From positions 1-64,000 of the forward strand of contig CALWLL010000007.1 in assembly GCA_944381555.1 (NCBI GenBank): a stretch of 64,000 nt of DNA. Direction: 5' to 3'. Origin of the DNA: an uncultured Agathobacter sp. GTDB taxonomy: Bacteria; Bacillota; Clostridia; Lachnospirales; Lachnospiraceae. Each line of letters begins with the position of its first letter. The stretch's first letter is position 1. The notes under the pieces were generated by a model. That model saw nothing but the letters and a program-made list of their open reading frames with translations. It did no database searches and was not told where the DNA came from. Below, in pieces: positions 28,535-37,808 of the stretch. A program made the position numbers and the translations under genes.

Positions 28535-28563
28535 TAAAAAACTCCCAGAAAATCTGAGAGTTC
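28535..28563 (-). terminator. Terminator of the tRNA-Phe/tRNA-Gly unit
   Basis: On the minus strand, AACTCTCAGATTTTCTGGGAGTT is directly followed by a T run (TTTTTTATT), five bases after the end of tRNA-Gly. On the plus strand the same hairpin may also end the exopolysaccharide operon. Confidence 0.7.
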
Positions 28564-28567
28564 TTAA

Positions 28568-28637
28568 GCGGGTGATGGGAATCGAACCCACGTATCTAGC
28601 TTGGAAGGCTAGTGTTCTACCATTGAACTACACCCGC
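28568..28637 (-). tRNA. tRNA-Gly (anticodon TCC)
   Basis: About 70 nt. The minus strand begins GCGGGTG and ends CACCCGC, giving a complete 7-bp acceptor stem. The D-arm contains GTTCAATGGTAGAAC, the anticodon loop reads CTTCCAA, and the T-arm holds GTTCGATTCC. CCA is not encoded. Confidence 0.93.
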
Positions 28638-28673
28638 ATATAAATTACGAAATGATTCGCACATACCGGAGTA

Positions 28674-28746
<73 letters not shown>

Positions 28747-28769
28747 GAATTGCTTTCGCAACAAAAGTT

Positions 28770-28798
28770 ATTTTACATGACAAAAGGAAATGTGTCAA
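28770..28798 (-). promoter_or_regulatory. Promoter of the tRNA unit
   Basis: On the minus strand a perfect TTGACA (28793-28798), a 17-bp spacer and TAAAAT (28770-28775). It lies about 24 bp upstream of tRNA-Phe, as expected for a strong stable-RNA promoter. Its -35 and spacer are inside the long inverted repeat listed next. Confidence 0.75.
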
Positions 28799-28823
28799 GA
28801 ATTTTTGCACATTTCCTTTTGTC
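28779..28823 (-). terminator. Inverted repeat between the debranching gene and the tRNA promoter
   Basis: A 16-bp arm GACAAAAGGAAATGTG (28779-28794) pairs with a near-perfect complement ending at 28823, with a loop of about 12 nt. It lies 20 bp beyond the debranching-enzyme stop codon and would terminate that gene. Half of the stem is also the tRNA promoter, so the two signals share sequence. Confidence 0.6.
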
Positions 28824-28842
28824 TTATATTTTTCGGTAGCTG

Positions 28843-30984
28843 CTACTTAAGCCAGGGTAATATATCCTCAGTATAACATCTTAGGATTTCTCCCACGCTC
28901 CATGCCTGTGCATAGCAGCCGCGTCCATAATGCGGGGCGTTGCCGTCAAAGATTTCACAGACGGAGCCAACGCAGTTGTCGCGGAGATGTTCCTTTATAG
29001 GCGCAATCATAGCAAGTGTCTCTTCTGCGGTTTTGGCAGACGGACCGTAAACTCTGGTATATGCAGTGATAAAGCCGCCAAGGAGAAAGCCCCAGGCAGT
29101 TCCCTGATGATAAGCGGCATCCCGTTTTGGAAGAGAACCTATATAGACAGGATGATAATCCTTGTATTCCGGGCTAAGAGAACGAAGTCCCACGCCGACA
29201 AATAATTTTTCTTTAACCACATCTACGACGGCTTTTGCTTTCTTCTCATCCAGCATGGTGTATGGAAGAGATACTGCATAAATCTGGTTTGGACGGATGG
29301 AAGCATCGCAGCCTTCGTCGCTTACGACATCATAGAGACATCTGTCTGCTTCGTTCCAGAATTTTTGACAGAAGGAGGTCTTTACCTGTTCGGACAGCTT
29401 TGCATAGGTAATTGCATCGTCTCCAATAGCCGGAGTATCTTTATAATGAGCAGAAAGCTTTTCCATAACCTTAAGAGCGTTGTACCAGAGCGCATTGATT
29501 TCTACCGGCTTTCCGTGACGGGGTGTGACTACCCAGTCGCCTACGCGAACGTCCATCCAGGTAATCTGGTCGGTGCCGCTTCCGGCATGAATCAATCCGT
29601 CCTCATCCATGTAAATTGAGAAACGCGTTCCTTTTTTATAATAGGCTATGATTTCGCGTAAAGCCGGATATATGTGTTCCTTAATAAAATCATATGCGGC
29701 CGGAGTGTTGTTGTATTCCAGATATTTATCTACTGCATAGAAATACCACAGAGAGGCATCCGCTGTATTGTAGAGAGGTTCTTGCCCGTTATCGGGGAAC
29801 ATATTTGGAACCATTCCGTCATCAACATATTCTGCAAAAGTGAGCAATATTTCTTCTGCCTTATCAAAACGCCGTGTACACAGGACTAATCCTGTAAAAG
29901 CAATCATTGTATCGCGGCCCCAGTCGGTAAACCAGGGAAGACCGGCTAATATTGTCGTAAGTCCGGTGGATTTGCGCAGGGACAGGAACTGGTTAGAAGC
30001 AATCGTAAGGATTTGAGAAAAAGCATCCTTACAGTCTGCATTTGATACTAATCTGGCCAAAAACTCCTGATTTCTTTTTAAGGCATCAAAAGCAATTTCA
30101 GATGAAATTGCAGGTGCGGCAGCAGTATCCTGTTCATTGGCTTTGACATAACAAGTCAGGGAGACTTCTTTGACGCTGCCGGCAGGAACATGGATTTTGA
30201 TTTGATAAGGCGTGTAGCAGGTATCAAGGCCGGGCACTTCATTTTCTACTTCTGTGGCAAATTGTAAGTCTTCATCATAAAGCCTGTCAGAAGAAGCCAG
30301 TTCCCCTTCGCTGGCGGCAAGAACAATTCCTATATTGGGATTTGCATCAGGAATCAGCATAAAACCACAAGCCTCAGAGAAGGAATGCTTGCGAAACTTA
30401 AGGCTGTCGCGGGTGCTGCTGCCATTATGCTCTCTGTAATTCATAAGAGGAGTGATGATAAGCTCGGCATTTTTGCCTGTATTGGCAATGCGGTAAGCTA
30501 CAAAAACCTTATTTTCCCCTTGTGCAAGTGTAATGTGTTTTTCCAGAGTGATGCCGCCTGCATGGTAAGTAAAGTGTACGTTGCCATCATAATCGAAAGC
30601 GGTCTGGTAATGCTGGCCCTCAATATAGACAGGCTTACGCGGGATAAAATCAGATGCAACTGAGACAGTATCAGGCGCTTTGTATACCTCCGGGACCTCA
30701 TCAGAATGAACGAGTGTAATATTCATTTCCTCACCTGCGTGCTGGGAGGTCTCCAGATTGTAAACGGAACCGCCGCAGCAAAGCATTTCGTTTGTTTTGC
30801 TAAAAACAAGATAACGTTCTACCGGTGGGTGAAGACTTGCAACCAGATAACCTTGATGGGTTCTGCCAAGGCTTCCTATAACGGAGCCTCCCGCATAGCC
30901 CCCGATACCGTTTGTCAATGCCCACTCTCTTTTGGCATTTTCAGTGAAACAGGATAATTCCTTTTGGGTAAAATGAAAATTCAT
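28843..30984 (-). CDS. Glycogen debranching enzyme (GH133-type amylo-alpha-1,6-glucosidase)
   Basis: 713 residues, cytoplasmic. The N-terminal domain starts with EWALTNGIGGYAGGSVIGS, typical of the archaeal/bacterial GDE N-domain. The C-terminal (alpha/alpha)6 domain holds AGLPWFTDWGRDTMIA and GSGTDQITWMDV, the usual signatures of this debranching family. It removes alpha-1,6 branches from glycogen limit dextrins. The start is set at 30984, with GAGGTG 8 bp upstream; the frame extends to 31071 without a site. It is monocistronic on the minus strand, divergent from the DUF6106-like gene. Confidence 0.92.
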   Translation of the reverse strand: MNFHFTQKELSCFTENAKREWALTNGIGGYAGGSVIGSLGRTHQGYLVASLHPPVERYLVFSKTNEMLCCGGSVYNLETSQHAGEEMNITLVHSDEVPEVYKAPDTVSVASDFIPRKPVYIEGQHYQTAFDYDGNVHFTYHAGGITLEKHITLAQGENKVFVAYRIANTGKNAELIITPLMNYREHNGSSTRDSLKFRKHSFSEACGFMLIPDANPNIGIVLAASEGELASSDRLYDEDLQFATEVENEVPGLDTCYTPYQIKIHVPAGSVKEVSLTCYVKANEQDTAAAPAISSEIAFDALKRNQEFLARLVSNADCKDAFSQILTIASNQFLSLRKSTGLTTILAGLPWFTDWGRDTMIAFTGLVLCTRRFDKAEEILLTFAEYVDDGMVPNMFPDNGQEPLYNTADASLWYFYAVDKYLEYNNTPAAYDFIKEHIYPALREIIAYYKKGTRFSIYMDEDGLIHAGSGTDQITWMDVRVGDWVVTPRHGKPVEINALWYNALKVMEKLSAHYKDTPAIGDDAITYAKLSEQVKTSFCQKFWNEADRCLYDVVSDEGCDASIRPNQIYAVSLPYTMLDEKKAKAVVDVVKEKLFVGVGLRSLSPEYKDYHPVYIGSLPKRDAAYHQGTAWGFLLGGFITAYTRVYGPSAKTAEETLAMIAPIKEHLRDNCVGSVCEIFDGNAPHYGRGCYAQAWSVGEILRCYTEDILPWLK

Positions 30985-31035
30985 AGCACACCTCGAAATT
31001 TTACTAAAGTTTAATGTTATTGTAACGGAAGATAG

Positions 31036-31064
31036 TGGAAAAATCCATAGGTATGTGCTATAAT
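31036..31064 (+). promoter_or_regulatory. Extended -10 promoter for the DUF6106/SufCB-like genes
   Basis: TGGAAA (31036-31041), a 17-bp spacer and TATAAT (31059-31064), preceded by TGC to give an extended -10. The DUF6106-like start is 45 bp downstream. Confidence 0.65.
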
Positions 31065-31108
31065 CCAGCATATATGCATATTCAGTTTTACAGATAGGAG
31101 TAATAAAT

Positions 31109-31600
31109 ATGTTTGAAGTTTATGTATTAGTTAAAAAGAAAAAGCCAGTGTTTCTTATGTTTTTTACAGTATTCTCATTTGTTATAGGCGTTTTGTCTGC
31201 ATTAGCAACAATGATTGGATTGTATTTCTTTGTTCCGACAGCGGTGTTTGGAATTATTCTGGGATATTTTTTTTATACAAGAAACTATGAATATGAATAT
31301 TCTTTCTTTGATGATGATGTAAGATTTGCAAAAATTATAAATAAGAGCAGCCGGAAAAAACTGCCGGGTTATAAAATGTCAGATGTTATTGCAATCGCGC
31401 CGGCAGGCGACCCAAGCGTAGAACAGTATGAGAACGATTCAAAGGCTAAAATCAGAAGATTAAATTCTGGTTTTCAGAATGCCAAAGTGTTTGTTATGGC
31501 TGCGAAAGGTGAAAAAGGTCTTGAATTAGTATATTTCGAGCCAGATGATAAATATTTAGATGCTGTCTGTGTAAAAAATGGATTTAAAGTAAAAAGATAA
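31109..31600 (+). CDS. DUF6106-like membrane protein
   Basis: 163 residues. Two hydrophobic segments (about 13-35 and 38-56) are followed by a soluble domain of ~100 residues with a mixed alpha/beta pattern (YEYEYSFFDDDVRFAKI). It resembles a Lachnospiraceae family I recall as DUF6106; the function is unknown. It is the first gene after the promoter and lies 11 bp before the SufC-like gene, so it is probably in the same transcript, perhaps by chance. Confidence 0.7.
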   Translation: MFEVYVLVKKKKPVFLMFFTVFSFVIGVLSALATMIGLYFFVPTAVFGIILGYFFYTRNYEYEYSFFDDDVRFAKIINKSSRKKLPGYKMSDVIAIAPAGDPSVEQYENDSKAKIRRLNSGFQNAKVFVMAAKGEKGLELVYFEPDDKYLDAVCVKNGFKVKR

Positions 31601-31611
31601 TGGAGTAACAC

Positions 31612-32352
31612 ATGCTGGAACTGAAAAATATATGTTATGAAATTGAAGACGACAATGATAATAAAGAGATTTTGAAAAATATAAATCTTACGATTGATGA
31701 GCATTTTGTGGCAATTACAGGGCCAAATGGCGGGGGTAAATCCACACTTGCGAAAATGATTGCCGGAATTATCCGGCCTACGAGCGGACAGATTCTCTTA
31801 GACGGAGAAGATATTACAGAGCTTAATATTACGGAACGTGCGAAAAAAGGAATCAGCTATGCTTTTCAGCAGCCGGTTCATTTTAAGGGGCTTACGGTAA
31901 AGGATTTGATTTCGATTGCCGCTGGAAAAACCATGAATGTAAATGATGTCTGCGGCATCCTTTCAGAGGTGGGACTTTGCGCCAGAGATTATATTGACCG
32001 TGAAATTAATGGAAGCCTTTCCGGCGGAGAGTTAAAACGTATCGAAATTGCGATGATTTTAGCCAGAGGAACGAGATTGTCTATTTTCGACGAGCCGGAG
32101 GCGGGGATTGATCTTTGGAGTTTCAGCAGTTTGATTCATGTATTCGAAAAAATGAGAGATGAGATTCATGGAACAATCCTCATCATATCGCATCAGGAAA
32201 AAATTCTAAAGATAGCGGACAAGATTATTGTAATTGCAGCAGGTGAGATAGAAAAAGCAGGAAGTAAAGAAGAGATTCTTCCTTCTCTTATGTATACCGC
32301 AGCCTCTTGTAAGAGTTTAACAGATAAAATGGCAAATGAGAACCAGTTATAA
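31612..32352 (+). CDS. sufC: SufC-like Fe-S assembly ATPase
   Basis: 246 residues, an ABC ATPase without membrane segments. Walker A is GPNGGGKST, the ABC signature is LSGGELKR and Walker B is LSIFDEPEAG. It energises Fe-S cluster assembly with SufB-like scaffold proteins. It lies directly upstream of a single short SufB/D-like gene and no sufS, sufU or sufE is present here. That fits the minimal two-gene SufBC-like (SMS) arrangement of anaerobes. GGAG precedes the start. Confidence 0.92.
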   Translation: MLELKNICYEIEDDNDNKEILKNINLTIDEHFVAITGPNGGGKSTLAKMIAGIIRPTSGQILLDGEDITELNITERAKKGISYAFQQPVHFKGLTVKDLISIAAGKTMNVNDVCGILSEVGLCARDYIDREINGSLSGGELKRIEIAMILARGTRLSIFDEPEAGIDLWSFSSLIHVFEKMRDEIHGTILIISHQEKILKIADKIIVIAAGEIEKAGSKEEILPSLMYTAASCKSLTDKMANENQL

Positions 32353-32365
32353 AGGAATTGAGAGT

Positions 32366-33283
32366 ATGGATTTAATACAGAAAAATTTGTTGCTGCAGAT
32401 TGCAGAACTTCACGATATTCCCGAGGGTGCGTATAATATTCGTGCCAATGGAGAAAGTGTAGGACGTAACACAACTGCGAATATTGATATTGTAAAAAAA
32501 GAAGATAAAGATGGAATTGATATTATTATCAAACCGGGTACGGTAAATGAAAGCGTGCATATTCCCGTACTTCTAAGTCAGAGTGGAATGCAGGAAACCG
32601 TATATAATGACTTCTACATCGGAGAGGGTGCAGAGGTGACCATTGTGGCAGGATGCGGAATCCATAACTGCGGCGTTGATACCTCAAAGCATGATGGTAT
32701 CCATACGTTCTATTTAGGCAGAAATGCTAAGGTAAGATATATAGAGCGTCATTACGGGGAAGGGGACGGAAATGGTGAAAATGTCATGAATCCGGAAACC
32801 ATCGTGCATTTAGAAGAGGGTGCAGTACTTGAAATGGAAACAACCCAGATTAAGGGAATCGATTCTACAAACCGTATTACAAGAGGTGATTTGGCGGCAG
32901 GTGCGGTACTTGAGGTGCATGAGAAAATCATGACTCACGGAAAGCAGTTTGCAAGGACAGATTTTTCCGTAGACTTAAATGGAGACGGCAGCAGTGCAAA
33001 CGTAGTATCCCGTTCTGTTGCAAGGGATGAGTCCAGACAAGAATTCTATTCCAATATCAATGGAAATTGTGCATGTACCGGTCACAGCGAATGTGATGCA
33101 ATCATTATGGACAAGGCGGTTGTCTCTGCAAGTCCACAGCTTACAGCCGGAAACATTGATGCCAGCCTGATACATGAGGCTGCTATTGGTAAAATTGCCG
33201 GAGAGCAGTTGATCAAGTTAATGACGTTAGGACTTACGGAAGCAGAGGCGGAGGAGCAGATTATTAATGGTTTCTTAAAATAA
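32366..33283 (+). CDS. SufB/SufD-like Fe-S scaffold protein (short form)
   Basis: 305 residues, against about 420-480 for typical SufB or SufD. It retains the beta-helix core (NDFYIGEGAEVTIVAGCGIHNCG, then repeated VRYIERHYGEG-type strands) and the C-terminal LTEAEAEEQIINGFL helix that contacts SufC. Cys and His residues in GCGIHNC and NCACTGHSEC are candidate cluster ligands. The N-terminal helical domain of SufB is missing, as in SmsB of two-gene systems. The start at 32366 follows TTGAGAG, and the gene begins 13 bp after sufC. Confidence 0.88.
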   Translation: MDLIQKNLLLQIAELHDIPEGAYNIRANGESVGRNTTANIDIVKKEDKDGIDIIIKPGTVNESVHIPVLLSQSGMQETVYNDFYIGEGAEVTIVAGCGIHNCGVDTSKHDGIHTFYLGRNAKVRYIERHYGEGDGNGENVMNPETIVHLEEGAVLEMETTQIKGIDSTNRITRGDLAAGAVLEVHEKIMTHGKQFARTDFSVDLNGDGSSANVVSRSVARDESRQEFYSNINGNCACTGHSECDAIIMDKAVVSASPQLTAGNIDASLIHEAAIGKIAGEQLIKLMTLGLTEAEAEEQIINGFLK

Positions 33284-33337
33284 TCGTTCTGCGATGCTGT
33301 CCGGCGCAAAAGCGCACACCTGACACACGTTGCTCCT

Positions 33338-33754
33338 TTATGGATTGTTTTTTGGGGTATCAAGGAAGCGCATATGCTCCTCTTTATGTACAATAGACGA
33401 ACCATAACCATGTACGTTTTTGTTTAATAATTTCAGACAATCCTTGCATAAGGTACCAAAACTGGCAGGTGCGCCGCAACGGCTGCAACGGATGCTTGTG
33501 ATACAGTTTTTTCCATCAGCGGAGGTCTTGTATTCAATACGCCCTTCCCGAATCCAGTCTTTCACTTTACGGAGCGGAATATCAAAGTGTTCAGCTACCT
33601 GAAATTCGTTTACGTCATTATCGCGGATATATTCCCTTACGGAATGAAAAAGAATCGTTTCCTCACATTGTGGGCAGCAGGTATATTTCGCGGTTTTAGG
33701 AAGTGGTTTGTTACAATAGGTACAGTGATTATAATTAAGAGAGCTATTATCCAT
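33338..33754 (-). CDS. YvyF-like zinc-ribbon/HTH protein
   Basis: 138 residues. An N-terminal zinc ribbon (CTYC...CCPQC), a winged or HTH-like middle (VAEHFDIPLRKVKDWIREGRI) and a C-terminal four-Cys zinc ribbon (CSRCGAPASFGTLCKDC) match the architecture of YvyF, a flagellar-operon protein of Bacillus. The start at 33754 is set by GGAGG 6 bp upstream; the longer frame to 33814 has no site. No flagellar genes are near it here. It could be a small transcriptional regulator. It is convergent with the SufB-like gene. Confidence 0.75.
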   Translation of the reverse strand: MDNSSLNYNHCTYCNKPLPKTAKYTCCPQCEETILFHSVREYIRDNDVNEFQVAEHFDIPLRKVKDWIREGRIEYKTSADGKNCITSIRCSRCGAPASFGTLCKDCLKLLNKNVHGYGSSIVHKEEHMRFLDTPKNNP

Positions 33755-33899
33755 TTTAACCTCCATTTCTGCGCCGCTTTTTTCGTATATGCAATTTTGA
33801 GTCAAGCAACGCACAGACTCAAATTGCCGTGTGAAAACTTATTTTCCACACGAACCTCCCAAGGGAGATATACACTATTATACATAATAGGAGAGCATT

Positions 33900-34673
33900 A
33901 TGTCAAAAAAGATGCAGCCAATCGCAGTATTTGATTCCGGAGTTGGAGGAATCAGTGTATTAAAAGAGTTAATCAAAATTCTTCCGAAGGAAGATTATAT
34001 TTATTATGGAGATTCTAAGAATGCGCCATATGGCATGAAAGATAAAGAAAAGGTGCGGAAGCTGACGATTGATGCGGCAGGGTATTTGTTTGCACAGGGA
34101 GCCAAGGGACTTGTGGTGGCATGCAATACCGCAACCAGCGCAGGTGTTCGTGTCCTTCGTGAAATGTATCCGGATATCCCAATCGTAGGAATTGAGCCTG
34201 CGGTAAAACCTGCCTCACGGTTTAAGCCGGGGGGCCGGATTCTGGTTATGGCAACGCCTATGACAATCCGTGAGGAAAAATTCAGGAAACTTATGGCGAA
34301 GTATCAGGCAGAGGCACAGATTCTCCCATTACCATGTCCGGGGCTTATGGATTTTGTAGAGAGAGGAGATTTACACAGCAACGATTTCCGGAAATATCTG
34401 GAAGAATTATTGTATGAATACCGTATTCATCCGGTAGATGCGGTAGTTCTTGGCTGTACGCATTATCCGTTTGCAAAGGAAATGATTCAGGAAATAATTG
34501 GAAAAGACGTAGTGATTTTTGACGGCGGAGAAGGAACTGCCCGGGAGATGAAACGGCGTCTTTTAGAAGCAGACTTATTAAATCCATCTGAAGAAAAAGG
34601 AGAAGTTGTGTTTCAGAATAGTTTAAAGGATGAGAAAAAAATAAATTTGTGTGAACAATTGCTGCACTTATAA
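33900..34673 (+). CDS. murI: Glutamate racemase
   Basis: 257 residues, cytoplasmic. Makes D-glutamate for peptidoglycan from L-glutamate without a cofactor. The N-terminus has FDSGVGGISVLKEL. The two catalytic cysteines are in VVACNTATSA and VLGCTHYPF, and GDSKNAPYG is the substrate loop. Length is normal for the family. GGAGAG precedes the ATG at 33900. It is divergent from the YvyF-like gene. Confidence 0.96.
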   Translation: MSKKMQPIAVFDSGVGGISVLKELIKILPKEDYIYYGDSKNAPYGMKDKEKVRKLTIDAAGYLFAQGAKGLVVACNTATSAGVRVLREMYPDIPIVGIEPAVKPASRFKPGGRILVMATPMTIREEKFRKLMAKYQAEAQILPLPCPGLMDFVERGDLHSNDFRKYLEELLYEYRIHPVDAVVLGCTHYPFAKEMIQEIIGKDVVIFDGGEGTAREMKRRLLEADLLNPSEEKGEVVFQNSLKDEKKINLCEQLLHL

Positions 34674-34944
34674 CAATAAAAGACCACAGTTTATATTTAT
34701 AAATTGTTTGTAAATTTTTTTTCTTCAATTTTATAAATGTTTTTGAAAATGGACACATTCTCGCCACATTTTCTGTATATACTAACACATGTAAAGGACA
34801 AACAAGCCTTTACAAAAACATTCCCTTTTTATTATAAACATTTTCATAACTAAACTCCTCGAAAAAAGGACACCGGAAGGTGTCCTTTTTTCATATCATA
34901 GGAAAGACCGTGTTGCATTCGTTTCTTTCGTGTGTTTTATAAAC
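34674..34944. other. Intergenic region between murI and the TetR/FtsH cassette
   Basis: AT-rich and non-coding. It holds a weak hairpin with arms GTAAAGG (34791-34797) and CCTTTAC (34807-34813) and the strong terminator listed next. This is the left boundary of the opposite-strand cassette; I see no insertion-sequence ends or attachment-site repeats. Confidence 0.5.
34862..34892 (+). terminator. Rho-independent terminator between convergent genes
   Basis: AAAAAAGGACACC, a 4-base loop, then GGTGTCCTTTTTT. Flanking A and T runs let it act in both directions, ending murI and the DUF308 gene. Confidence 0.85.
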
Positions 34945-35487
34945 TTACCATCCCGATCCCATCTTGCTAAAGGCGATTATAATTGCCTCCACACCGGATA
35001 CGATGAGATAAATTCCAACCAGAGTTCCCGCCACAATGAAGGTAAATATCGGCTGGAGAATCATCATGATTCCCAAAATCAGACCAAGAATATTGATGAC
35101 CAGAGAAATATAGTAACAGGTTTTCCCAGCAGCAAAACGAATCGTATCCAGATGCGCCAGCCGTGAAATACAGTGAGCGATAAACCACAGAGGAAACAGT
35201 ACGGACAAGATCCATTTCCCCGTATCAGGATGGGCCAGCAGTACGGCTCCGGCCATGACGCTCAGGATGCCCGATATCAATGCCACGACAGGACCAAATC
35301 CTGTGTAACGCTCTGTTTTTATATAGAACACAATATCACAAATGCCTGTAATGACAGCGCTAATCCCATAGATTACTACGAGCCATGTGAACATTCCCTG
35401 CGGACGGAAGAGCGTAAATATTCCCAGCAGGAGCATACACAGACCGGAGATAAACTCGATCCACCCAAATCCAGATCTTTTCTTCAT
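34945..35487 (-). CDS. DUF308/HdeD-like membrane protein
   Basis: 180 residues with about six hydrophobic segments in three pairs, the DUF308 repeat found in the acid-stress protein HdeD. Its start overlaps the FtsH reading frame's stop (TAATG), so it was translated after ftsH. HdeD-type proteins occur next to FtsH in stress-tolerance islands of Proteobacteria, which suggests a membrane stress role here. The link is by analogy only. Confidence 0.82.
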   Translation of the reverse strand: MKKRSGFGWIEFISGLCMLLLGIFTLFRPQGMFTWLVVIYGISAVITGICDIVFYIKTERYTGFGPVVALISGILSVMAGAVLLAHPDTGKWILSVLFPLWFIAHCISRLAHLDTIRFAAGKTCYYISLVINILGLILGIMMILQPIFTFIVAGTLVGIYLIVSGVEAIIIAFSKMGSGW

Positions 35488-37309
35488 TACTCTATGCCTC
35501 CTTTCTCCATAATGCGCATAAACTCTTCGCCGGTAATGGATTCTTTCTCATACAGATACTGCGCAAGGCAATCAAGCATCTTCCGGTTTTCCTGCAAAAT
35601 CTGTTTTGCTCGTTTATGCTGCTCCTTTATGGTAGCAATTACTTTCTGGTCGATATCCTTTTGGGTATCGGCAGAGCAGGCCAAAGATGCGTCTTGACCC
35701 AAGTATTGGTTGGTCACGGTTTCCAGCGCCACCATGTCAAATTCTTCATTCATTCCATATCGGGTAATCATGGCTCTTGCCAGTTTCGTCGCCTGTTCAA
35801 TATCGTTAGAGGCTCCTGTCGTAATCTGGCCGAATACAATTTCCTCAGCCGCACGGCCGCCGGTAAGGGTGGCGATTCTGTTTTCCAGTTCCTCCTTTAT
35901 CAGCAGGCTTTTGTCCTGCTGTTCCACCTGCATGGTATAGCCCAGCGCGCCGGAAGTTCTCGGGATAATCGTAATCTTCTGCACCGGCGCAGAATGGCTT
36001 TGCAGAGCCGCTACCAGAGCATGACCGATCTCATGGTAGGCAACTATCTTCTTTTCCTCATCAGAGAGGATGGCATTTTTCTTCTGATACCCCGCAATTA
36101 CTACCTCGATGGATTCTTCCAGATCAGCCTGTGTTACAACCGTGCGATTGTTCCGTACTGCACGCAGGGCCGCTTCATTGACGATATTCGCCAGTTCTGC
36201 CCCGGAAGTACCGGATGCCATTCTTGCGATAGTATGGAAATCCACATCTGAATCCACGTTAATTTTCCGGGCATGAACCTTGAGAATATCCTCCCGGCCT
36301 TTTAAATCCGGAAGTTCTACAGGAACCCGCCGGTCAAAGCGCCCAGGACGGGTCAGCGCAGGGTCAAGAGCTTCGGGACGGTTGGTAGCCGCAAGAATAA
36401 TGACGCCGTTATTCCCTTCAAAACCATCCATTTCCGTAAGAAGCTGATTGAGGGTCTGCTCGCGCTCATCGTTGCCGCCGTACTGTCCGTCACGCTTTTT
36501 GCCAATGGCGTCGATTTCGTCGATAAACACGATACAAGGGGCTTTTTCTTTTGCCTGCTTAAACAGGTCACGTACTTTGCTGGCACCCATACCCACAAAC
36601 ATCTCACAAATTCCGAACCGGAAATAGAGAAAAACGGTACGTTCGCTTCGCCGGCTACGGCTTTTGCCAGCATCGTCTTACCTGTGCCGGGAGGACCCAC
36701 AAGCAAAATGCCCTTTGGCATAGCTGCACCCACATCGGTATATTTCTTAGGATTGTGAAGATAATCTACAATTTCCGCAAGGCTTTCCTTTGCTTCTTCT
36801 TCTCCTGCCACATCGCTGAAATGAATGCCATTGGTGGACTGAACGTAAATTTTGGCATTACTTTTGCCCATGCCAAAGGACATGGCATTTTTGCCGCCCA
36901 TCTGCTCCATCATCTTTTTGCTCATATACTGGCCCAGACCGATAAAAATGACCAGAGGCAAAACAAACGAAAACAGAAAACTTACCAAAGGTGAGGTTGT
37001 CTGATCTACGTCTTTAGAGAACGTAGCTCCCGCATCATGCAGACGTTCCGTCAATGACGGGTCATTCATTACGCCTGTTTTATAAATGGCGGTAGTTTCC
37101 TTGTCGGTAAAGATAATCTGCGTATCGGTCACTTCCACCTGACCGATATTTTTCTCTTCAATCATGTCCATGAATGTGCCGTAATCCACCTCAACAACCT
37201 TACTTTGAGCCAGCAGCGGTGTTATCAGTAAATTAAAGACCATCAGGATCAGCAGAACAATTCCATAATAATAAATCAAAGGTTTTTTAGGTGATTTTAC
37301 TTCTTTCAT
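35487..37309 (-). pseudogene. ftsH: Second FtsH-type protease, frameshifted
   Basis: Two overlapping frames together make one FtsH. The first (37309-36353) has two membrane segments, the GPPGTGKT Walker A and SISGSEFV. The second (from 36602) continues [14 protein letters not shown], the FIDEIDAIG Walker B, the SRH and the zinc motif HEIGH. One G is missing near 36603-36607: GTGAGATG stands where the intact copy has GTGGAGATG. Repairing it gives a complete ~607-residue protease. It is a pseudogene, a recent mutation or a sequencing error. It lies 5 bp after the coiled-coil gene. The intact housekeeping FtsH is at 40138. Confidence 0.88.
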
Positions 37310-37314
37310 GTTTC

Positions 37315-37734
37315 TTATCCTTCCTGATCAGCTTCCAGTTGTGCCGCAATCGCTTTCAAAGATACCAGCAGCGCCCGGTCAACGGACAACATAGAAAAAT
37401 CCAACTCATATTCTGCCAGCAAAAGCATACACTCGTTTACCATTTCTTTATCGTCATAATGCATTACTTCCGCGTGCAGTGCTTCCTGTGCATCACGGAT
37501 AACCGGTTCAATTTTGCTGTAGGCAGATGCAAGAATTGAAACGATTTCTGTTCTGGAATGACGTAGCTTATTCTGCAATGCCAGATTATTTTCATCATAT
37601 TCCTTTTGCAGTAGCTCAATTTCCGATTGAAGCCTTGGCAGACTGGCAGACTCGCTTAACTGTATCCGGCTTTGCGTCTTGGAAATCTGCTTTTCCAATT
37701 CGCATAGCTTTACTGTTAATATTTGATGAGACAT
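37315..37734 (-). CDS. Coiled-coil protein of the FtsH/HdeD cassette
   Basis: 139 residues, almost entirely helical with heptad patterns ([17 protein letters not shown] and following). No signal peptide, membrane segment or known domain. It is probably translationally coupled to ftsH 5 bp downstream and could be an FtsH adaptor or regulator, but nothing in the sequence proves that. AGGAG lies about 11 bp upstream. Confidence 0.65.
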   Translation of the reverse strand: MSHQILTVKLCELEKQISKTQSRIQLSESASLPRLQSEIELLQKEYDENNLALQNKLRHSRTEIVSILASAYSKIEPVIRDAQEALHAEVMHYDDKEMVNECMLLLAEYELDFSMLSVDRALLVSLKAIAAQLEADQEG

Positions 37735-37808
37735 CCCAAATTTCTCCTATCTATGGATTATTCCTCCTTCTAAATTACATTTTATTTATTTTTTTGTGTT
37801 CCACAATT

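Noticed and set aside
33828-33852. Imperfect hairpin CGTGTGAAAA/TTTTCCACACG before murI, also resembling a DnaA box
   Set aside because: Only one such box, with mismatches, and no other origin features; no function can be assigned.
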